64,000 bases of DNA from Chitinophaga varians (GTDB taxonomy: Bacteria > Bacteroidota > Bacteroidia > Chitinophagales > Chitinophagaceae), in contig NZ_JACVFB010000005.1 in assembly GCF_014529945.1 (NCBI RefSeq), forward strand, positions 62,001-126,000, in the 5' to 3' direction. Shown here one piece after another: positions 27,662-37,228 of this stretch (position 1 is its first letter; each line of letters opens with the position of its first letter). The position numbers and the translations under genes are program-made. Below the pieces are notes generated by a model. That model had not been told where the DNA came from, ran no database searches, and saw nothing but the letters and a program-made list of their open reading frames with translations.

Positions 27662-28684
27662 ATGATGATGACTACAAACACAACAATATTATCCAAACGA
27701 TATTTTTCCTGCCGGTTGCTGGTAGTGGGTTTGTCTTTGCTGATGGCCAGCGCCTGTAAAAAAGATGATACCAGTCCGCAGAACGGTAACGACCGCCTCA
27801 TGGAAGTGGTGATGGACAACTTTAACCTGAGTAAGTTCAAGGCAGCAGTTGACCGCAGCGACATGCGGCCGGTACTCACCAGCACAGGGCCGCTCACGGT
27901 ACTGGCGCCCTCTGATGGCGCATTTACCAACGCGGGGTACAAAACGCCCGTTGACGTGGCTACCACCAGCATTCCGCTGATGATAAAGCTCACGGGGTAC
28001 CACCTGCTTATTGGTAACTATGACCTGAATAAAATGCCCTTTCTTTTCAACCAGGAAATACGGACCTACAACGGTGGCAAACTATATGTGACCCGTTGGG
28101 TGAAAGACAACGACACCGTACTGACAGTGAACGGCAGCCGTGTATTGGCAACAGGCATCAAAGCCAGCAACGGCAGCTTACAGGTAATTGACCGGGTGCT
28201 CGAACCTTACCTCTTCGAAACGCTGGGAGAAGCGCTCACTGCGGACGCCAGCCTGAGCCTCTTCACACATGCCATGCAACGTTCCGGTTTATTCGATTTG
28301 CTGAAAGGCAAAGGTCCCTATACCGTATATGCGGCTAACAATGCTGCCATGACAACCTATGGCTACAGTACGCTGGAGCAGATAGAGGCAGCAGATCCGG
28401 CGGTGCTGGCCGCGCTGATGCGTTATCACGTAGCGGCCGACCGTCGTTTTGTATACGACTATATCCTTACCGCCGGTAAATCAGCGATCATCACCCAGAC
28501 CATGCTGGACGATAACAATGTGAAGATTCAGCTGGTGCCGGATCCAACAAGCCCGGGCCTTTACAACGGTATCACCCTGCAGGGACCGGGTAACTCATCA
28601 CCCGCTACACTGCTGAAACAGAATATCATCACCGGTAACGGTGTACTGCATATCACCAACCAGGTATTGAAAATAACACGGTAA
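27662..28684 (+). CDS. Lipoprotein with two fasciclin (FAS1) domains
   Basis: 340 residues; lipobox ASAC followed by KKDDTSP, a strong surface-export type sequence. Two FAS1 domains: about 45-185 (FNLSKFKAAVDRSDMRPVL, PLTVLAPSDGAFTNAGY, LTGYHLLIGNYDLNKM, SLQVIDRVLEP) and about 190-340 (LSLFTHAMQRSGLFDLLKG, PYTVYAANNAAMTTYGY, LMRYHVAADRRF, GVLHITNQVLK). The gap to the next TonB receptor gene is 19 bases. A ligand-capturing role beside that receptor is inferred. Confidence 0.88.
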   Translation: MMMTTNTTILSKRYFSCRLLVVGLSLLMASACKKDDTSPQNGNDRLMEVVMDNFNLSKFKAAVDRSDMRPVLTSTGPLTVLAPSDGAFTNAGYKTPVDVATTSIPLMIKLTGYHLLIGNYDLNKMPFLFNQEIRTYNGGKLYVTRWVKDNDTVLTVNGSRVLATGIKASNGSLQVIDRVLEPYLFETLGEALTADASLSLFTHAMQRSGLFDLLKGKGPYTVYAANNAAMTTYGYSTLEQIEAADPAVLAALMRYHVAADRRFVYDYILTAGKSAIITQTMLDDNNVKIQLVPDPTSPGLYNGITLQGPGNSSPATLLKQNIITGNGVLHITNQVLKITR

Positions 28685-28703
28685 TCAGTTACAATCAAAA
28701 GTG

Positions 28704-31700
28704 ATGAACACAAAAAAGATCATTATAACGATATATTCTTTCCTGGCGTTACTGCTGGCAGCTGTTGCCAGTACAGCCCAGGAAACCTCCGGCGGCCTTA
28801 CCGGAAAGGTACAGGACGGCCAGGGACAGGCCTTGCCCGGCGCCACTATCATCGCGGTGCATGAACCTTCCGGTACCCGCTATCCCGCTATTTCAGATCC
28901 CGGTGGCCGCTATCACCTGTTGGGCATGCGCATTGGCGGTCCTTATACCGTCACCGTTACCATGATGGGCATGGCGCCGCAGAAATACCAGAACGTCACC
29001 GTACGGCTGGGAGAACCGCAGCAACTGAACGTAGTACTGGGCGACGACCGCAAACAACTTTCTGAAGTAGTGGTGAAAGGCGCGAAAACAGGACCTAAAG
29101 CCAATAACTACGGAGCTGGTCAAAATATCAATCGCAGCCAGATCAACAACATGCCGACAGTGAGCCGCAGCATTCAGGACATTACCCGCATGGTGCCACA
29201 AGGCAGCAAAGACAATAGTTTCGGCGGTTCCAACTTCCGCTACAACAACGTCACCATCGACGGCGCCATCAACAATGATGCGATCGGCTTCAGCCCTTCC
29301 ATGGGCGGACAAAGCGGTACTTCCGGTCAGCCCGGCAGCAGTACCCGCACCAATCCCGTTTCCCTCGATGCGATCGAAGACATGCAGGTATATCTCGCCC
29401 CCTTCGATGTGAAGATCGGTAACTTCACCGGCGGCAGTGTGAACGCCGTCACCCGCAGCGGTACCAATACCTTCAGCGGCTCCGTGTACGGCTTTGGTCG
29501 TACCGCAGCGATGATCGGTAAAAACAAAGCCGGCAACGGCGATAAAATGAACAGTGACTTCAAAGACTATCAGGCCGGTATTCGCCTGGGTTTCCCCCTT
29601 ATCAAAAACAAACTGTTCTTTTTTACCAATGAAGAAATCACCCGCAGAACAGACCCTGCGCAGCTTTTGGCCGGTAAAGAAGAAACGGCCCGCATCTTCA
29701 GCGAGAAAGATGCCGACGATATCCGCCATGCAACCATCCAACGTTACGGCGATATCTTCGATCCGGGTACGGCTGGGATGTACAACTCCTCTTCCGAGTC
29801 CAATAAATTCTTTAACCGTATAGATTGGAACATCAACGATAAACATCAGCTGTCTGTCCGCAATAACACCATTACTTCCAGCGCCATCAGCCTGGACCGC
29901 GACCAGCAGGATTTCCGTTTCGGCAGCATGGCATTCAAACAAACGAATAACCAGAGCAGCACCGTTGCGGAACTGAAAAGCCGTTTCAATAACACCTGGT
30001 CCAATAGTTTTGTCGCCGGTTTTACTACCGTGCATGATTATCGTGATCCGCTCAGCGATCCCACGCTGCCACAGGTACAGATCATGGGCCGCACACCAGG
30101 AACTACCATCTATCTGGGTACCGACAGGGAAGCGTCTATCTTCAACATGAAACAACGTACCATCGAGATCACCAATAACCTCACCTGGACAAAAGGCAAA
30201 CACACCGTGTTAATGGGTACGCACAATGAGCTGTATCATATCAACTACGGTTTTGTGAACGCCTGGAACGGCCGCGTAGACTATCTGAGCATCGATGACT
30301 ACCTGCGGAATTCACCTTACCGCGTAAGAGGAAGTTATAACTATACCAACAACAGCCGTGACTATATCCTGAACAATCCCGGCGCTGTATTCAACGTAAA
30401 CCTCTACAGCCTGTACATACAGGATGCGATACGCGTAACCGACAAACTGACCGTTACGCCAGGATTACGTGCGGATTATACACATCTGCCTGCGAAGCCG
30501 GAGCTGAGCGATAAAGTGACCAACGCCATCGCTGATCCGTACTTCGGGACCACCTATCACTATACACCGCTGAACCGCATCGAAAACCGCTATTTCGGAA
30601 AAGTACAGATATCTCCGCGCCTCGGTTTCCGTTATGACTGGCTGGGAGATCAAAGCCTGATCATTCGTGGCGGCGTAGGTATGTTTACCGGCCGTATTCC
30701 TTTCGCATGGCTGGCTTACGCATATTATAATAACGGCGTGAACTACGGTTCTTTCGACCAGAAAGCGGACCAGAAACCATTCACCCCCGGCAGCGATGCC
30801 ATCAAGCCCGGCAAAAATGGTATTGCTGATTTTATTGAGAAGAATGGTACTGTGATCAATAATCCGAATGCTGGTAAAACGCAGGTAGACCTGATCGATA
30901 ATAATTTTGTGATGCCGAAGATTTTGCGCGCCAGTCTCGCTATCGACCGGACCACCGCCAGCCAGTGGAAGTTGGGTATAGAAGGTATGGTGACCAAGAG
31001 CATTAAAGAAGTATTTTTCCAACAGGTGAATATTACGGACAACCCTAAATATTATGCTTACGATAAAAACCGTCAACAGCCTATCTATTCGGGTAATATT
31101 GATCCGCATTTTTCCAATGCTTATATGTTGACCAACACCAATAAAGGTTTCCGTTACAGCCTCACGGGTACGGCCAGCAAAACCTTTACCAATGGCTTGT
31201 TCCTGTCCGGCGCTTATACCTATGGACAGAGTAAAGACGCGTTCAACGGTATTCGTAATTCTATGGAATCCAACTGGCAGCTGAATCAGGCGCTGAGCCC
31301 GAATAATGCACCGCTGGCTTATTCCAACTTCGATATCCGCCACCGTTTTGTGGTGAATGCCAGCTATCGCAAAGCATGGAATGAGACATGGGTGAGTACC
31401 CTTAGCCTGTTTTTCAGTGCGCAGTCCGGCAGTCCGTTTACCTATGGCATTGTAAATAACAGCATACAGGGATTACCGCAGCAGGTAAGCCTGGCTTATA
31501 TTCCGCAAACAGAAGAGGCTATCCGTTTCTTTAAGGATTATACCAGCAATGGACAGCAGGTGACTGCTGCCGAACAGGCAGAGGCGTTTAACCGCTTTAT
31601 TGATGGCAACACATATCTCAGCAGCAGAAGAGGCGATTTTACAGAGCGGAATATGGGGCGTACGCCGTGGAATGTGCAGGCAGACCTGCATTTTGCACAG

Positions 31701-31979
31701 GAGTTCCATCTGCGTAAACTGAAAACGCACTTTATCACTTTTACGGCGGATGTAGTAAATCTGACGAACCTGTTGAACCGTAACTGGGGCATCAGCTACT
31801 TTTCTCCCAATACCTTTAACTCTACTGCCAGCGTTGGTTTGACGCCTACCTTGTTCCCGCCGGAACAAAATAAAGGGGGTATACCTGTGTATACTTTCTC
31901 TGATCCTGGTACGCCTTACTCCATTGACTATTTTGGTTCCCGTTACCAGGTACAGCTGGGACTGCGTTACACCTTCTAA
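28704..31979 (+). CDS. Oar-like TonB-dependent receptor with carboxypeptidase-like domain
   Basis: 1091 residues from the ATG at 28704 (a GTG directly precedes it). The signal peptide ends STAQ. The carboxypeptidase-regulatory-like domain covers about 28-115 (GLTGKVQDGQGQALPGATIIA), the plug about 125-260 (SRSIQDITRMVPQ, YNNVTIDGAINNDAIGF, EDMQVYLAPFDVKIGNFTGG, VNAVTRSGTNTFSGSVYGF), then a barrel ending in a QVQLGLRYTF beta signal. The plug sequence is of the Oar type (OmpA-related adhesin-like receptors), which import or interact with large substrates including proteins. It is the second receptor of the operon and likewise lacks a SusD. Confidence 0.9.
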   Translation: MNTKKIIITIYSFLALLLAAVASTAQETSGGLTGKVQDGQGQALPGATIIAVHEPSGTRYPAISDPGGRYHLLGMRIGGPYTVTVTMMGMAPQKYQNVTVRLGEPQQLNVVLGDDRKQLSEVVVKGAKTGPKANNYGAGQNINRSQINNMPTVSRSIQDITRMVPQGSKDNSFGGSNFRYNNVTIDGAINNDAIGFSPSMGGQSGTSGQPGSSTRTNPVSLDAIEDMQVYLAPFDVKIGNFTGGSVNAVTRSGTNTFSGSVYGFGRTAAMIGKNKAGNGDKMNSDFKDYQAGIRLGFPLIKNKLFFFTNEEITRRTDPAQLLAGKEETARIFSEKDADDIRHATIQRYGDIFDPGTAGMYNSSSESNKFFNRIDWNINDKHQLSVRNNTITSSAISLDRDQQDFRFGSMAFKQTNNQSSTVAELKSRFNNTWSNSFVAGFTTVHDYRDPLSDPTLPQVQIMGRTPGTTIYLGTDREASIFNMKQRTIEITNNLTWTKGKHTVLMGTHNELYHINYGFVNAWNGRVDYLSIDDYLRNSPYRVRGSYNYTNNSRDYILNNPGAVFNVNLYSLYIQDAIRVTDKLTVTPGLRADYTHLPAKPELSDKVTNAIADPYFGTTYHYTPLNRIENRYFGKVQISPRLGFRYDWLGDQSLIIRGGVGMFTGRIPFAWLAYAYYNNGVNYGSFDQKADQKPFTPGSDAIKPGKNGIADFIEKNGTVINNPNAGKTQVDLIDNNFVMPKILRASLAIDRTTASQWKLGIEGMVTKSIKEVFFQQVNITDNPKYYAYDKNRQQPIYSGNIDPHFSNAYMLTNTNKGFRYSLTGTASKTFTNGLFLSGAYTYGQSKDAFNGIRNSMESNWQLNQALSPNNAPLAYSNFDIRHRFVVNASYRKAWNETWVSTLSLFFSAQSGSPFTYGIVNNSIQGLPQQVSLAYIPQTEEAIRFFKDYTSNGQQVTAAEQAEAFNRFIDGNTYLSSRRGDFTERNMGRTPWNVQADLHFAQEFHLRKLKTHFITFTADVVNLTNLLNRNWGISYFSPNTFNSTASVGLTPTLFPPEQNKGGIPVYTFSDPGTPYSIDYFGSRYQVQLGLRYTF

Positions 31980-31991
31980 ACAACAGATCAT

Positions 31992-34148
31992 ATGCAAAAG
32001 CTAACAACATATTTATTGGCCGGGTTACTGTTATCCCTGATGGGTATTATACAGGCCTGTAAGAAAGATAAAGTAGCGACGGTGGTGCCGTTTGAGGTCA
32101 GGAGCTATTATCCCAACAGCGGTGGCGCCGGTACACTGGTCACCATTTCCGGTAGCGGTTTCCTGGATGGAAAAGCCAGTGTGGTTTTCAACGGCACAGA
32201 TGCGGAAGTGCTGAGCAATACTGATTCGGTAGTGGTGGTACGTGCTCCGGAGAAAGGACAAAGTGGTACCATCACTTTCTCCAACGGTACTAAATCACTG
32301 ACTGTAGGGGAATACACTTACCAGAAACTAAGTGTGCAGAAAGTATATCCGTCTAACGGTCCCGCCGGTACGCAGATACGTATCAGCGGCGCCGGCTTCA
32401 GCAGCCTGAAGTCGCCGGCGGAAGTGCTGATCAATGGAAAAAACGCTACGGTGGTAAGTGCCAGCGATACGGTGCTGGTGGCTACTGTGCCGGACGCGGT
32501 AGGCAGCGGTCCTGTAACCGTGAAAGTAGATGGGATGGTGTCTGTTGGCCAGCCTTTTCAGTATCAGGCAGTCAGTGGTATTAAACCTGTCAGTGGTGGA
32601 AAGGGCACCCGTGTTACCATCAGCGGTGAAGGGTTTACGGCCAACAATGTGGTGGATTTTAATGGTACCAGGGCGGAAGTAGCAGAAGTATCGGGTAACA
32701 AACTGGTGGTGATTGCGCCGGAGGGTGTGACCAGTGGCCCGTTGGCAGTAAACATCAACGGACAGAAGATCGTTGGCCCCGCATTTACGGTAGTGCCGCC
32801 TCCTGTTATCCGGCTGGTGAGCCCGCTCAGCGGCCCTGCCGGCGCTGAAATGACCATCGATGGAAAGGACTTCAGCACAATAGCAGATGAAAACGTGGTA
32901 ACGATCAATAATATACCGGCGGTGGTGAAAGCGGCTACAGCCGTCCGTCTTACGGTAGTGTTGCCGATTGGCATGGGTAAAGGACCGGTGATGCTCAGCG
33001 TGAATGATCAGCCGGTGAAAGGGCCGGAATTTACGGAACAGAGCCTCGGTATTCAGAAGCTCGAACCATCCAATGGCCTGGCAGGCATTAAAGTCGTGAT
33101 CACAGGTACCGGCTTCAGTGTAAACCCGGCAGAAAACGAAGTGACCTTCAATGGTGTAGTGGCGCAGATACTCAGGGCAACGGAAACGACCCTGGAAGTA
33201 ATGACGCCGGCCAACCTGACAACCGGCCCGGTAAAAGTGAGAAGAGCCACATTGGTCGCTGAAAGCCCAACTACGTTTAACCGTGCAGGTATGGCTACCC
33301 TCTCCAATCAAATGGGAGCCTTTATCGGCGCCATTGTGGTGGATAACCAGGGTAATGTGTTTGTGTCCAATACCCGTGAGAACTATATCTCCAAAGTTAC
33401 GCCTGCCGGCGACGTATCCATCTTTGCCGGAGAACCTAATGCAAATGGTTTCGTTAATGGCAACGGCAGAAATGCCCGGTTTGGATCTATTTATGGGTTG
33501 ACAATAGATGAAGTCAATAACATATACGTTTCAGAGGTAGGTGCCGGCGGTGGCACTATCCGTAAGGTTACGCCTCAGGGGGATGTGACGACGGTCAAAA
33601 GTGGTCTGCCCAACGATGTAGGGTCGATCACGAGAGATAAAAAAGGCAACCTCTATTATACGCAGCTTTACAAAGGCGTTTTCCGGTTGTATCCCGATGG
33701 TATGCTGGAGAATGTGTTCGGTCGGACAGCCGAGGATTTACGAATTGCTATTAGTAACAATAATGATCTGTTTATAGTAGGGGACAAATATGAGCCTACT
33801 TTCTACTGGCAGCAGCTCAACAGTGCGAAGTTGACCTGGGTGGGTTCGTCCAGCGGGTATCAGGACGGGCCGGTATCTTCTGCCCTGTTTGGCGGTACCA
33901 TCAGTTCATTGCTGATGGACAATGAACAAAACCTGCTGATTGCGGACATGCACAACTACGCCTTGCGTAAGCTGGACCTGTCTACCGGTCAGGTCAGCAC
34001 GGCCGTTAAACTGTCGAGAGGTTATGCAGATGGTAGTTTGGACCAGGCGAAGATGGGCTTTGTCGCAGATATAGCTATTGATAAAGAAGGAAGTATTTAT
34101 ATCTCTGATCCCAACAACAGGGCTATCAGAAAGATTGTGCTTAAGTGA
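31992..34148 (+). CDS. Lipoprotein with five IPT/TIG domains and an NHL-type propeller
   Basis: 718 residues; lipobox IQAC followed by KKDKV. Residues about 35-435 hold five IPT/TIG immunoglobulin-like domains, each opened by a P-x-x-G-x-x-G-T-x-v-x-I-x-G-x-G-F pattern (YYPNSGGAGTLVTISGSGF, YPSNGPAGTQIRISGAGF and so on). The C-terminal 280 residues are NHL repeats (GAIVVDNQGNVFVSNTRENYISKV, LTIDEVNNIYVSEVGAGGGTIRKV, AIDKEGSIYISDPNNRAIRKI), forming a beta propeller. It is probably a long surface-exposed binding stalk. It is the last gene of the operon; a strong terminator follows. Confidence 0.88.
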   Translation: MQKLTTYLLAGLLLSLMGIIQACKKDKVATVVPFEVRSYYPNSGGAGTLVTISGSGFLDGKASVVFNGTDAEVLSNTDSVVVVRAPEKGQSGTITFSNGTKSLTVGEYTYQKLSVQKVYPSNGPAGTQIRISGAGFSSLKSPAEVLINGKNATVVSASDTVLVATVPDAVGSGPVTVKVDGMVSVGQPFQYQAVSGIKPVSGGKGTRVTISGEGFTANNVVDFNGTRAEVAEVSGNKLVVIAPEGVTSGPLAVNINGQKIVGPAFTVVPPPVIRLVSPLSGPAGAEMTIDGKDFSTIADENVVTINNIPAVVKAATAVRLTVVLPIGMGKGPVMLSVNDQPVKGPEFTEQSLGIQKLEPSNGLAGIKVVITGTGFSVNPAENEVTFNGVVAQILRATETTLEVMTPANLTTGPVKVRRATLVAESPTTFNRAGMATLSNQMGAFIGAIVVDNQGNVFVSNTRENYISKVTPAGDVSIFAGEPNANGFVNGNGRNARFGSIYGLTIDEVNNIYVSEVGAGGGTIRKVTPQGDVTTVKSGLPNDVGSITRDKKGNLYYTQLYKGVFRLYPDGMLENVFGRTAEDLRIAISNNNDLFIVGDKYEPTFYWQQLNSAKLTWVGSSSGYQDGPVSSALFGGTISSLLMDNEQNLLIADMHNYALRKLDLSTGQVSTAVKLSRGYADGSLDQAKMGFVADIAIDKEGSIYISDPNNRAIRKIVLK

Positions 34149-34170
34149 TAGTGCTTGCAATTGAAAGGGT

Positions 34171-34194
34171 GGGCTGTTCCGAAAGGGGCAGCCC
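34171..34194 (+). terminator. Terminator of the FAS1/TonB operon
   Basis: A 10-bp stem (GGGCTGTTCC with GGGGCAGCCC, two G-U pairs) capped by a GAAA tetraloop and followed by five T. It marks the 3' end of the operon. Confidence 0.9.
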
Positions 34195-34283
34195 TTTTTG
34201 CTGTTATCAGGGAGTTTTACAGGTGGACTTCTAAACAAAGCGAAATCGGACGTTTGAACAAAGTCGGTGGAGGCAGGGTGTTC

Positions 34284-34291
34284 TACTTTTG
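34284..34291 (+). promoter_or_regulatory. -7 box (TACTTTTG) before the SDR genes
   Basis: An exact TAnnTTTG match 22 bases before the ATG at 34314; a TTTG lies 27 bases further upstream. Confidence 0.55.
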
Positions 34292-34313
34292 TTTCAACAA
34301 AAACAATAACAAT

Positions 34314-35288
34314 ATGGAACACACAAATTATCAGGGAGCACTGCAAACTCCGTTGGGTTCAGGCTTTCATGCGAAATCCACTACAGGTGAAGTCATCAAA
34401 GGCATCGATCTTGCCGGCAAAATTGCCATCGTCACCGGAGGCAATACGGGCATTGGCCTGGAGACCACCAAAACGCTTGCCGCTGCGGGCGCTACAGTGA
34501 TTGTGCCTGCCCGCGATATCGACAAGGCAAGGAAAAACTTACAAGGCATTGCCAATGTGGAAGTGGCTCCCATGGACCTGATAAACCCCGCTTCCGTAGA
34601 TGCCTTTGCTACCAGCTTCCTCGCCTCCGGAAGATCTTTGCATATGCTCATCAATAATGCCGGTATTATGTGGGTACCACTACGCCGGGACCAGCGTGGT
34701 TTTGAATCGCAACTGGTTACCAATTATCTGTCCCTGTTTCAACTGACGGCCCGGTTATGGCCTGCATTACAGAAAGCAAACGGCGCCAGGGTGGTCAATC
34801 TCTCTTCCGGCGGACATCAGTTTGGTGCTTTCGATTTTGAAGACCCCAATTTCCTGTACCGGGAATACGAAACGCTACTGGGATATGGACAATCCAAAAC
34901 GGCTGTTAACCTGTTTTCCCTCGAAATGGACAACCGTGCTAAATTCTCAAAAGTCAGGGTGTATGCGGTGAACCCCGGCTCCATAGGAGGAACGGAGTTG
35001 GGCCGGGAAGCGCCACCGGAACTGTTTCAGAAGATGGGGTTTTGTGATGCCGAGGGCAACTTGTTGCCTGAAGTGGCAGCATCCTTAAAAACGATACCAC
35101 AGGGCGCCGCTACCACCGTCTGGTGCGCCACCAGTCCATTGCTAAACAATATAGGCGGTGTGTATTGTGAAGATGGAGATGTGGCGGCAGCTGCTGCCGT
35201 AAAATCATACTCCCAGGATGAAACCAATGCAAAGCGGTTGTGGACACTAAGTGAAGAGATGACAGGCATTACATTTAATATCCAATAA
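34314..35288 (+). CDS. Short-chain dehydrogenase/reductase (retinol-dehydrogenase-like)
   Basis: 324 residues from the ATG at 34314; the frame extends 53 codons upstream through the terminator region, so that extension is rejected. Rossmann motif TGGNTGIGLETTK, NADP-type PARD after strand 2, NNAGIM, catalytic Ser in VNLSSGGHQFG and catalytic YGQSK (YxxxK). It is longer than a minimal SDR and resembles the WW-domain-oxidoreductase/retinol dehydrogenase branch. The substrate is unknown. It precedes a second SDR by 10 bases and is co-transcribed with it. Confidence 0.85.
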   Translation: MEHTNYQGALQTPLGSGFHAKSTTGEVIKGIDLAGKIAIVTGGNTGIGLETTKTLAAAGATVIVPARDIDKARKNLQGIANVEVAPMDLINPASVDAFATSFLASGRSLHMLINNAGIMWVPLRRDQRGFESQLVTNYLSLFQLTARLWPALQKANGARVVNLSSGGHQFGAFDFEDPNFLYREYETLLGYGQSKTAVNLFSLEMDNRAKFSKVRVYAVNPGSIGGTELGREAPPELFQKMGFCDAEGNLLPEVAASLKTIPQGAATTVWCATSPLLNNIGGVYCEDGDVAAAAAVKSYSQDETNAKRLWTLSEEMTGITFNIQ

Positions 35289-35298
35289 AACAAAGACC

Positions 35299-36021
35299 AT
35301 GTTTAAAGATAAAACAGTGCTCATTACGGGCGGCAACAGCGGTATCGGCTATGCCACCGCAAAACAATTACAGGAAAGTGGCGCCAATGTGATCATCACC
35401 GGCAGACGAAACGATGCTGTAATGCAAGCGGCATCGGAACTAAACGTGACCGGCCTGGTGGCCGATCAGTCCAGTCTTCCGGCTATTGAAAGGCTTGCCG
35501 CGGAGGTGACCGCACAATATGGGAAAATTGATTTGTTGCTTATCAATGCAGGTATTACCCAGCTCGCACCCATTGAATCGATGACAGAAAAGCTGTTTGA
35601 TGAAATGATGAACGTAAACTTTAAAGGGGCGTATTTTACCCTGAGCAGGTTTGTTCCGGTGCTGAATGATGGAGCATCTGTGGTGTTATTATCCTCTACG
35701 TCAGCGATCATTTCTCCTCCGGGCGCATCTGTATATGCGGCCAGTAAAGCCGCCATCAATGCGGTAGTGAAAATCGCCGCGCTGGAACTGGCCTCCCGGA
35801 AAATACGGGTGAACGCGGTAAGTCCGGGGCCTGTAGCCACGGAGATCATGCATAAAATCGGACTGAATAATGACATGGAGGCTCGGATGGTCAACAGTAT
35901 CCCCATGGGAAGATTCGGTCAACCATCTGAAGTGGCGGACCTGATCACTTATTTGTTGAGTGACAAGGCGGCTTTTATCACCGGCTCAAATTTCCTGATC
36001 GATGGTGGGCAGGCCATCTAA
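35299..36021 (+). CDS. Classical SDR oxidoreductase
   Basis: 240 residues with the complete classical set: TGGNSGIGYATAKQL, NAG in LLINAGITQ, Ser in VVLLSSTSAI, YAASK (YxxxK), and the C-terminal GSNFLIDGGQAI. Such FabG-like enzymes reduce or oxidise a carbonyl/hydroxyl with NAD(P)H. It follows the first SDR by 10 bases. An AraC-type gene begins 85 bases downstream, so that regulator may control the pair. Confidence 0.9.
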   Translation: MFKDKTVLITGGNSGIGYATAKQLQESGANVIITGRRNDAVMQAASELNVTGLVADQSSLPAIERLAAEVTAQYGKIDLLLINAGITQLAPIESMTEKLFDEMMNVNFKGAYFTLSRFVPVLNDGASVVLLSSTSAIISPPGASVYAASKAAINAVVKIAALELASRKIRVNAVSPGPVATEIMHKIGLNNDMEARMVNSIPMGRFGQPSEVADLITYLLSDKAAFITGSNFLIDGGQAI

Positions 36022-36106
36022 CAGCAACGGTATCAAATGGTTATTTTTAGTTGGCGAAAGTGGGAGATACGGGTTATTTTTACACAGGCGATTTTCTTTT
36101 CAGATC

Positions 36107-36916
36107 ATGAAATACACAGCCCAATATATTACGGAAGATATAAAGCTCTCCTGCTATGAGGACAGCTTTTTTAAGTCAGACATCATGTTTGACCAGCATA
36201 TGCTGGTGTGGTTCATCTCCGGAGAAACAAAGATCGTACAGGCAGAAACTACTTATCTTTTTAAACAAGGAGATATCTTTTTAATTCCCCGTAACCAGCT
36301 GGCCACAATTATCAATTATCCCAAAGATGGCCTGCCACACAAAACAGTGGTGATGCACCTTTCGACAGCCAGATTAAGAGATTACTATGAAAAACTGGCA
36401 ATGCAACCGCTGGTCCCTTCAGCACAGAAAATTCTCTGCTACAATCATCACCCTTTGCTGGAGAGCTGTCTTTCTTCGCTGGTTCCCTATTTTGATATGA
36501 AGGAGCTCCCGCCGGACATAGCGTCATTAAAGATAACGGAGGCCATTAGTATTCTCAGGGCCATTGATAAAGGGATTGATAATGTCCTGGCGAATTTCGA
36601 TGAGCCAGGGAAAATAGAGCTGACCGGATTTATGGAAAAAAATTTTATGTTCAATTTACCGCTGGAAAAATTTGGTTATCTCACAGGACGTAGTCTGACA
36701 ACATTTAAGCGGGATTTTCAGAAAGCGTATCAGATAACTCCTCAACGGTGGTTGACACAGAAAAGACTGGAACTGGCCCATTATCATTTTGTGGAAAAGC
36801 ATGCCAGGCCAGTGGATGTTTGTTATGAAGTAGGTTTTGAAAACCTGTCCCATTTTTCTTTTGCTTTTAAGAAGCAGTTTGGCTATACACCGACAGAACT
36901 GTTGAACAGGCAGTAG
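36107..36916 (+). CDS. AraC-family transcriptional regulator
   Basis: 269 residues from the ATG at 36107; the frame is open to 36002 but that extension overlaps the SDR stop. An N-terminal cupin-like sensor (HMLVWFISGETKIVQAE followed by LFKQGDIFLIPRNQLATI) is followed by the AraC DNA-binding region with two helix-turn-helix units (LEKFGYLTGRSLTTFKRDFQKAY and CYEVGFENLSHFSFAFKKQFGYTPTE). A strong terminator lies 28 bases after its stop. The SDR pair upstream on the same strand is the plausible target. Confidence 0.88.
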   Translation: MKYTAQYITEDIKLSCYEDSFFKSDIMFDQHMLVWFISGETKIVQAETTYLFKQGDIFLIPRNQLATIINYPKDGLPHKTVVMHLSTARLRDYYEKLAMQPLVPSAQKILCYNHHPLLESCLSSLVPYFDMKELPPDIASLKITEAISILRAIDKGIDNVLANFDEPGKIELTGFMEKNFMFNLPLEKFGYLTGRSLTTFKRDFQKAYQITPQRWLTQKRLELAHYHFVEKHARPVDVCYEVGFENLSHFSFAFKKQFGYTPTELLNRQ

Positions 36917-36944
36917 GGTTATCGTCAATAAGATATTTGCAGGA

Positions 36945-36986
36945 GATCAACAATACCAAAGGTCCCGGCCTTTGATATTGTTGATC
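36945..36986 (+). terminator. Terminator after the AraC gene
   Basis: A stem of 18 pairs with a single mismatch (arms 36945-36962 and 36969-36986, loop TCCCGG) followed by five T on the plus strand. It also insulates the convergent lanthipeptide-like genes. Confidence 0.9.
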
Positions 36987-36993
36987 TTTTTCA

Positions 36994-37149
36994 TTACAGC
37001 GTACAATTATCTACTGTTCTGCGACAGCCAGGGCAGGTAGTCTGGTCAAAGGATGTCAGACAAATAAAGCCCTGTTTGGGAGTGACATTCAGCGCAGCAA
37101 TTTGCACTTTCGCGAGCTGCAGTTTTTTGGGAAATGTGTTCTTTTTCAT
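36994..37149 (-). CDS. Lanthipeptide-like precursor peptide 1
   Basis: 51 residues, MKKNTFPKKLQLAKVQIAAL then a Cys/Thr-rich C-terminal part. The leader half carries KKLQLAKVQIAAL, which fits the L-x-L-x-K-x-x-I-A-x-L leader of Bacteroidota class I lanthipeptide precursors. The second half has CLTSFDQTTCPGC and ends DNCTL: four Cys, with Thr and Ser available for dehydration. It is the most diverged of three tandem copies (Pro-Gly and Arg-Arg in the core). No double-glycine cleavage motif is present. There is no LanB, LanC, LanT or protease gene in the window. A repeated leader with a 13-codon upstream ORF lies ahead of it (37190-37228). Confidence 0.65.
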   Translation of the reverse strand: MKKNTFPKKLQLAKVQIAALNVTPKQGFICLTSFDQTTCPGCRRTVDNCTL

Positions 37150-37189
37150 AAAGGTGGATTTACATTAAATAAATAGTCCTCTCCTGTCT

Positions 37190-37228
37190 TTAGCCGGCAA
37201 GCAATGCCCTGGAGCGGATGTTCAGCAT
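37190..37228 (-). promoter_or_regulatory. Upstream ORF in leader of precursor 1
   Basis: ATG to TAA, 13 codons (MLNIRSRALLAG). The same 39-base length and similar sequence is found before precursors 2 and 3. It is followed by a conserved AAGACAGGAG element and, here, by a minimal ATG-TAA pair 13 bases before the gene's ATG. Function, if any, is unknown; simple duplication could explain the likeness. Confidence 0.4.

Noticed and set aside
28893..30203. A 436-codon minus-strand ORF across the Oar-like receptor gene
   Set aside because: It is antisense to a gene with clear domain structure, has no signal peptide or family motif, and arises from codon bias of the plus-strand gene.
34155..34313. 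N-terminal extension of the first SDR protein
   Set aside because: The region contains the terminator of the previous operon and a TAnnTTTG promoter box; the extra residues have no SDR features.
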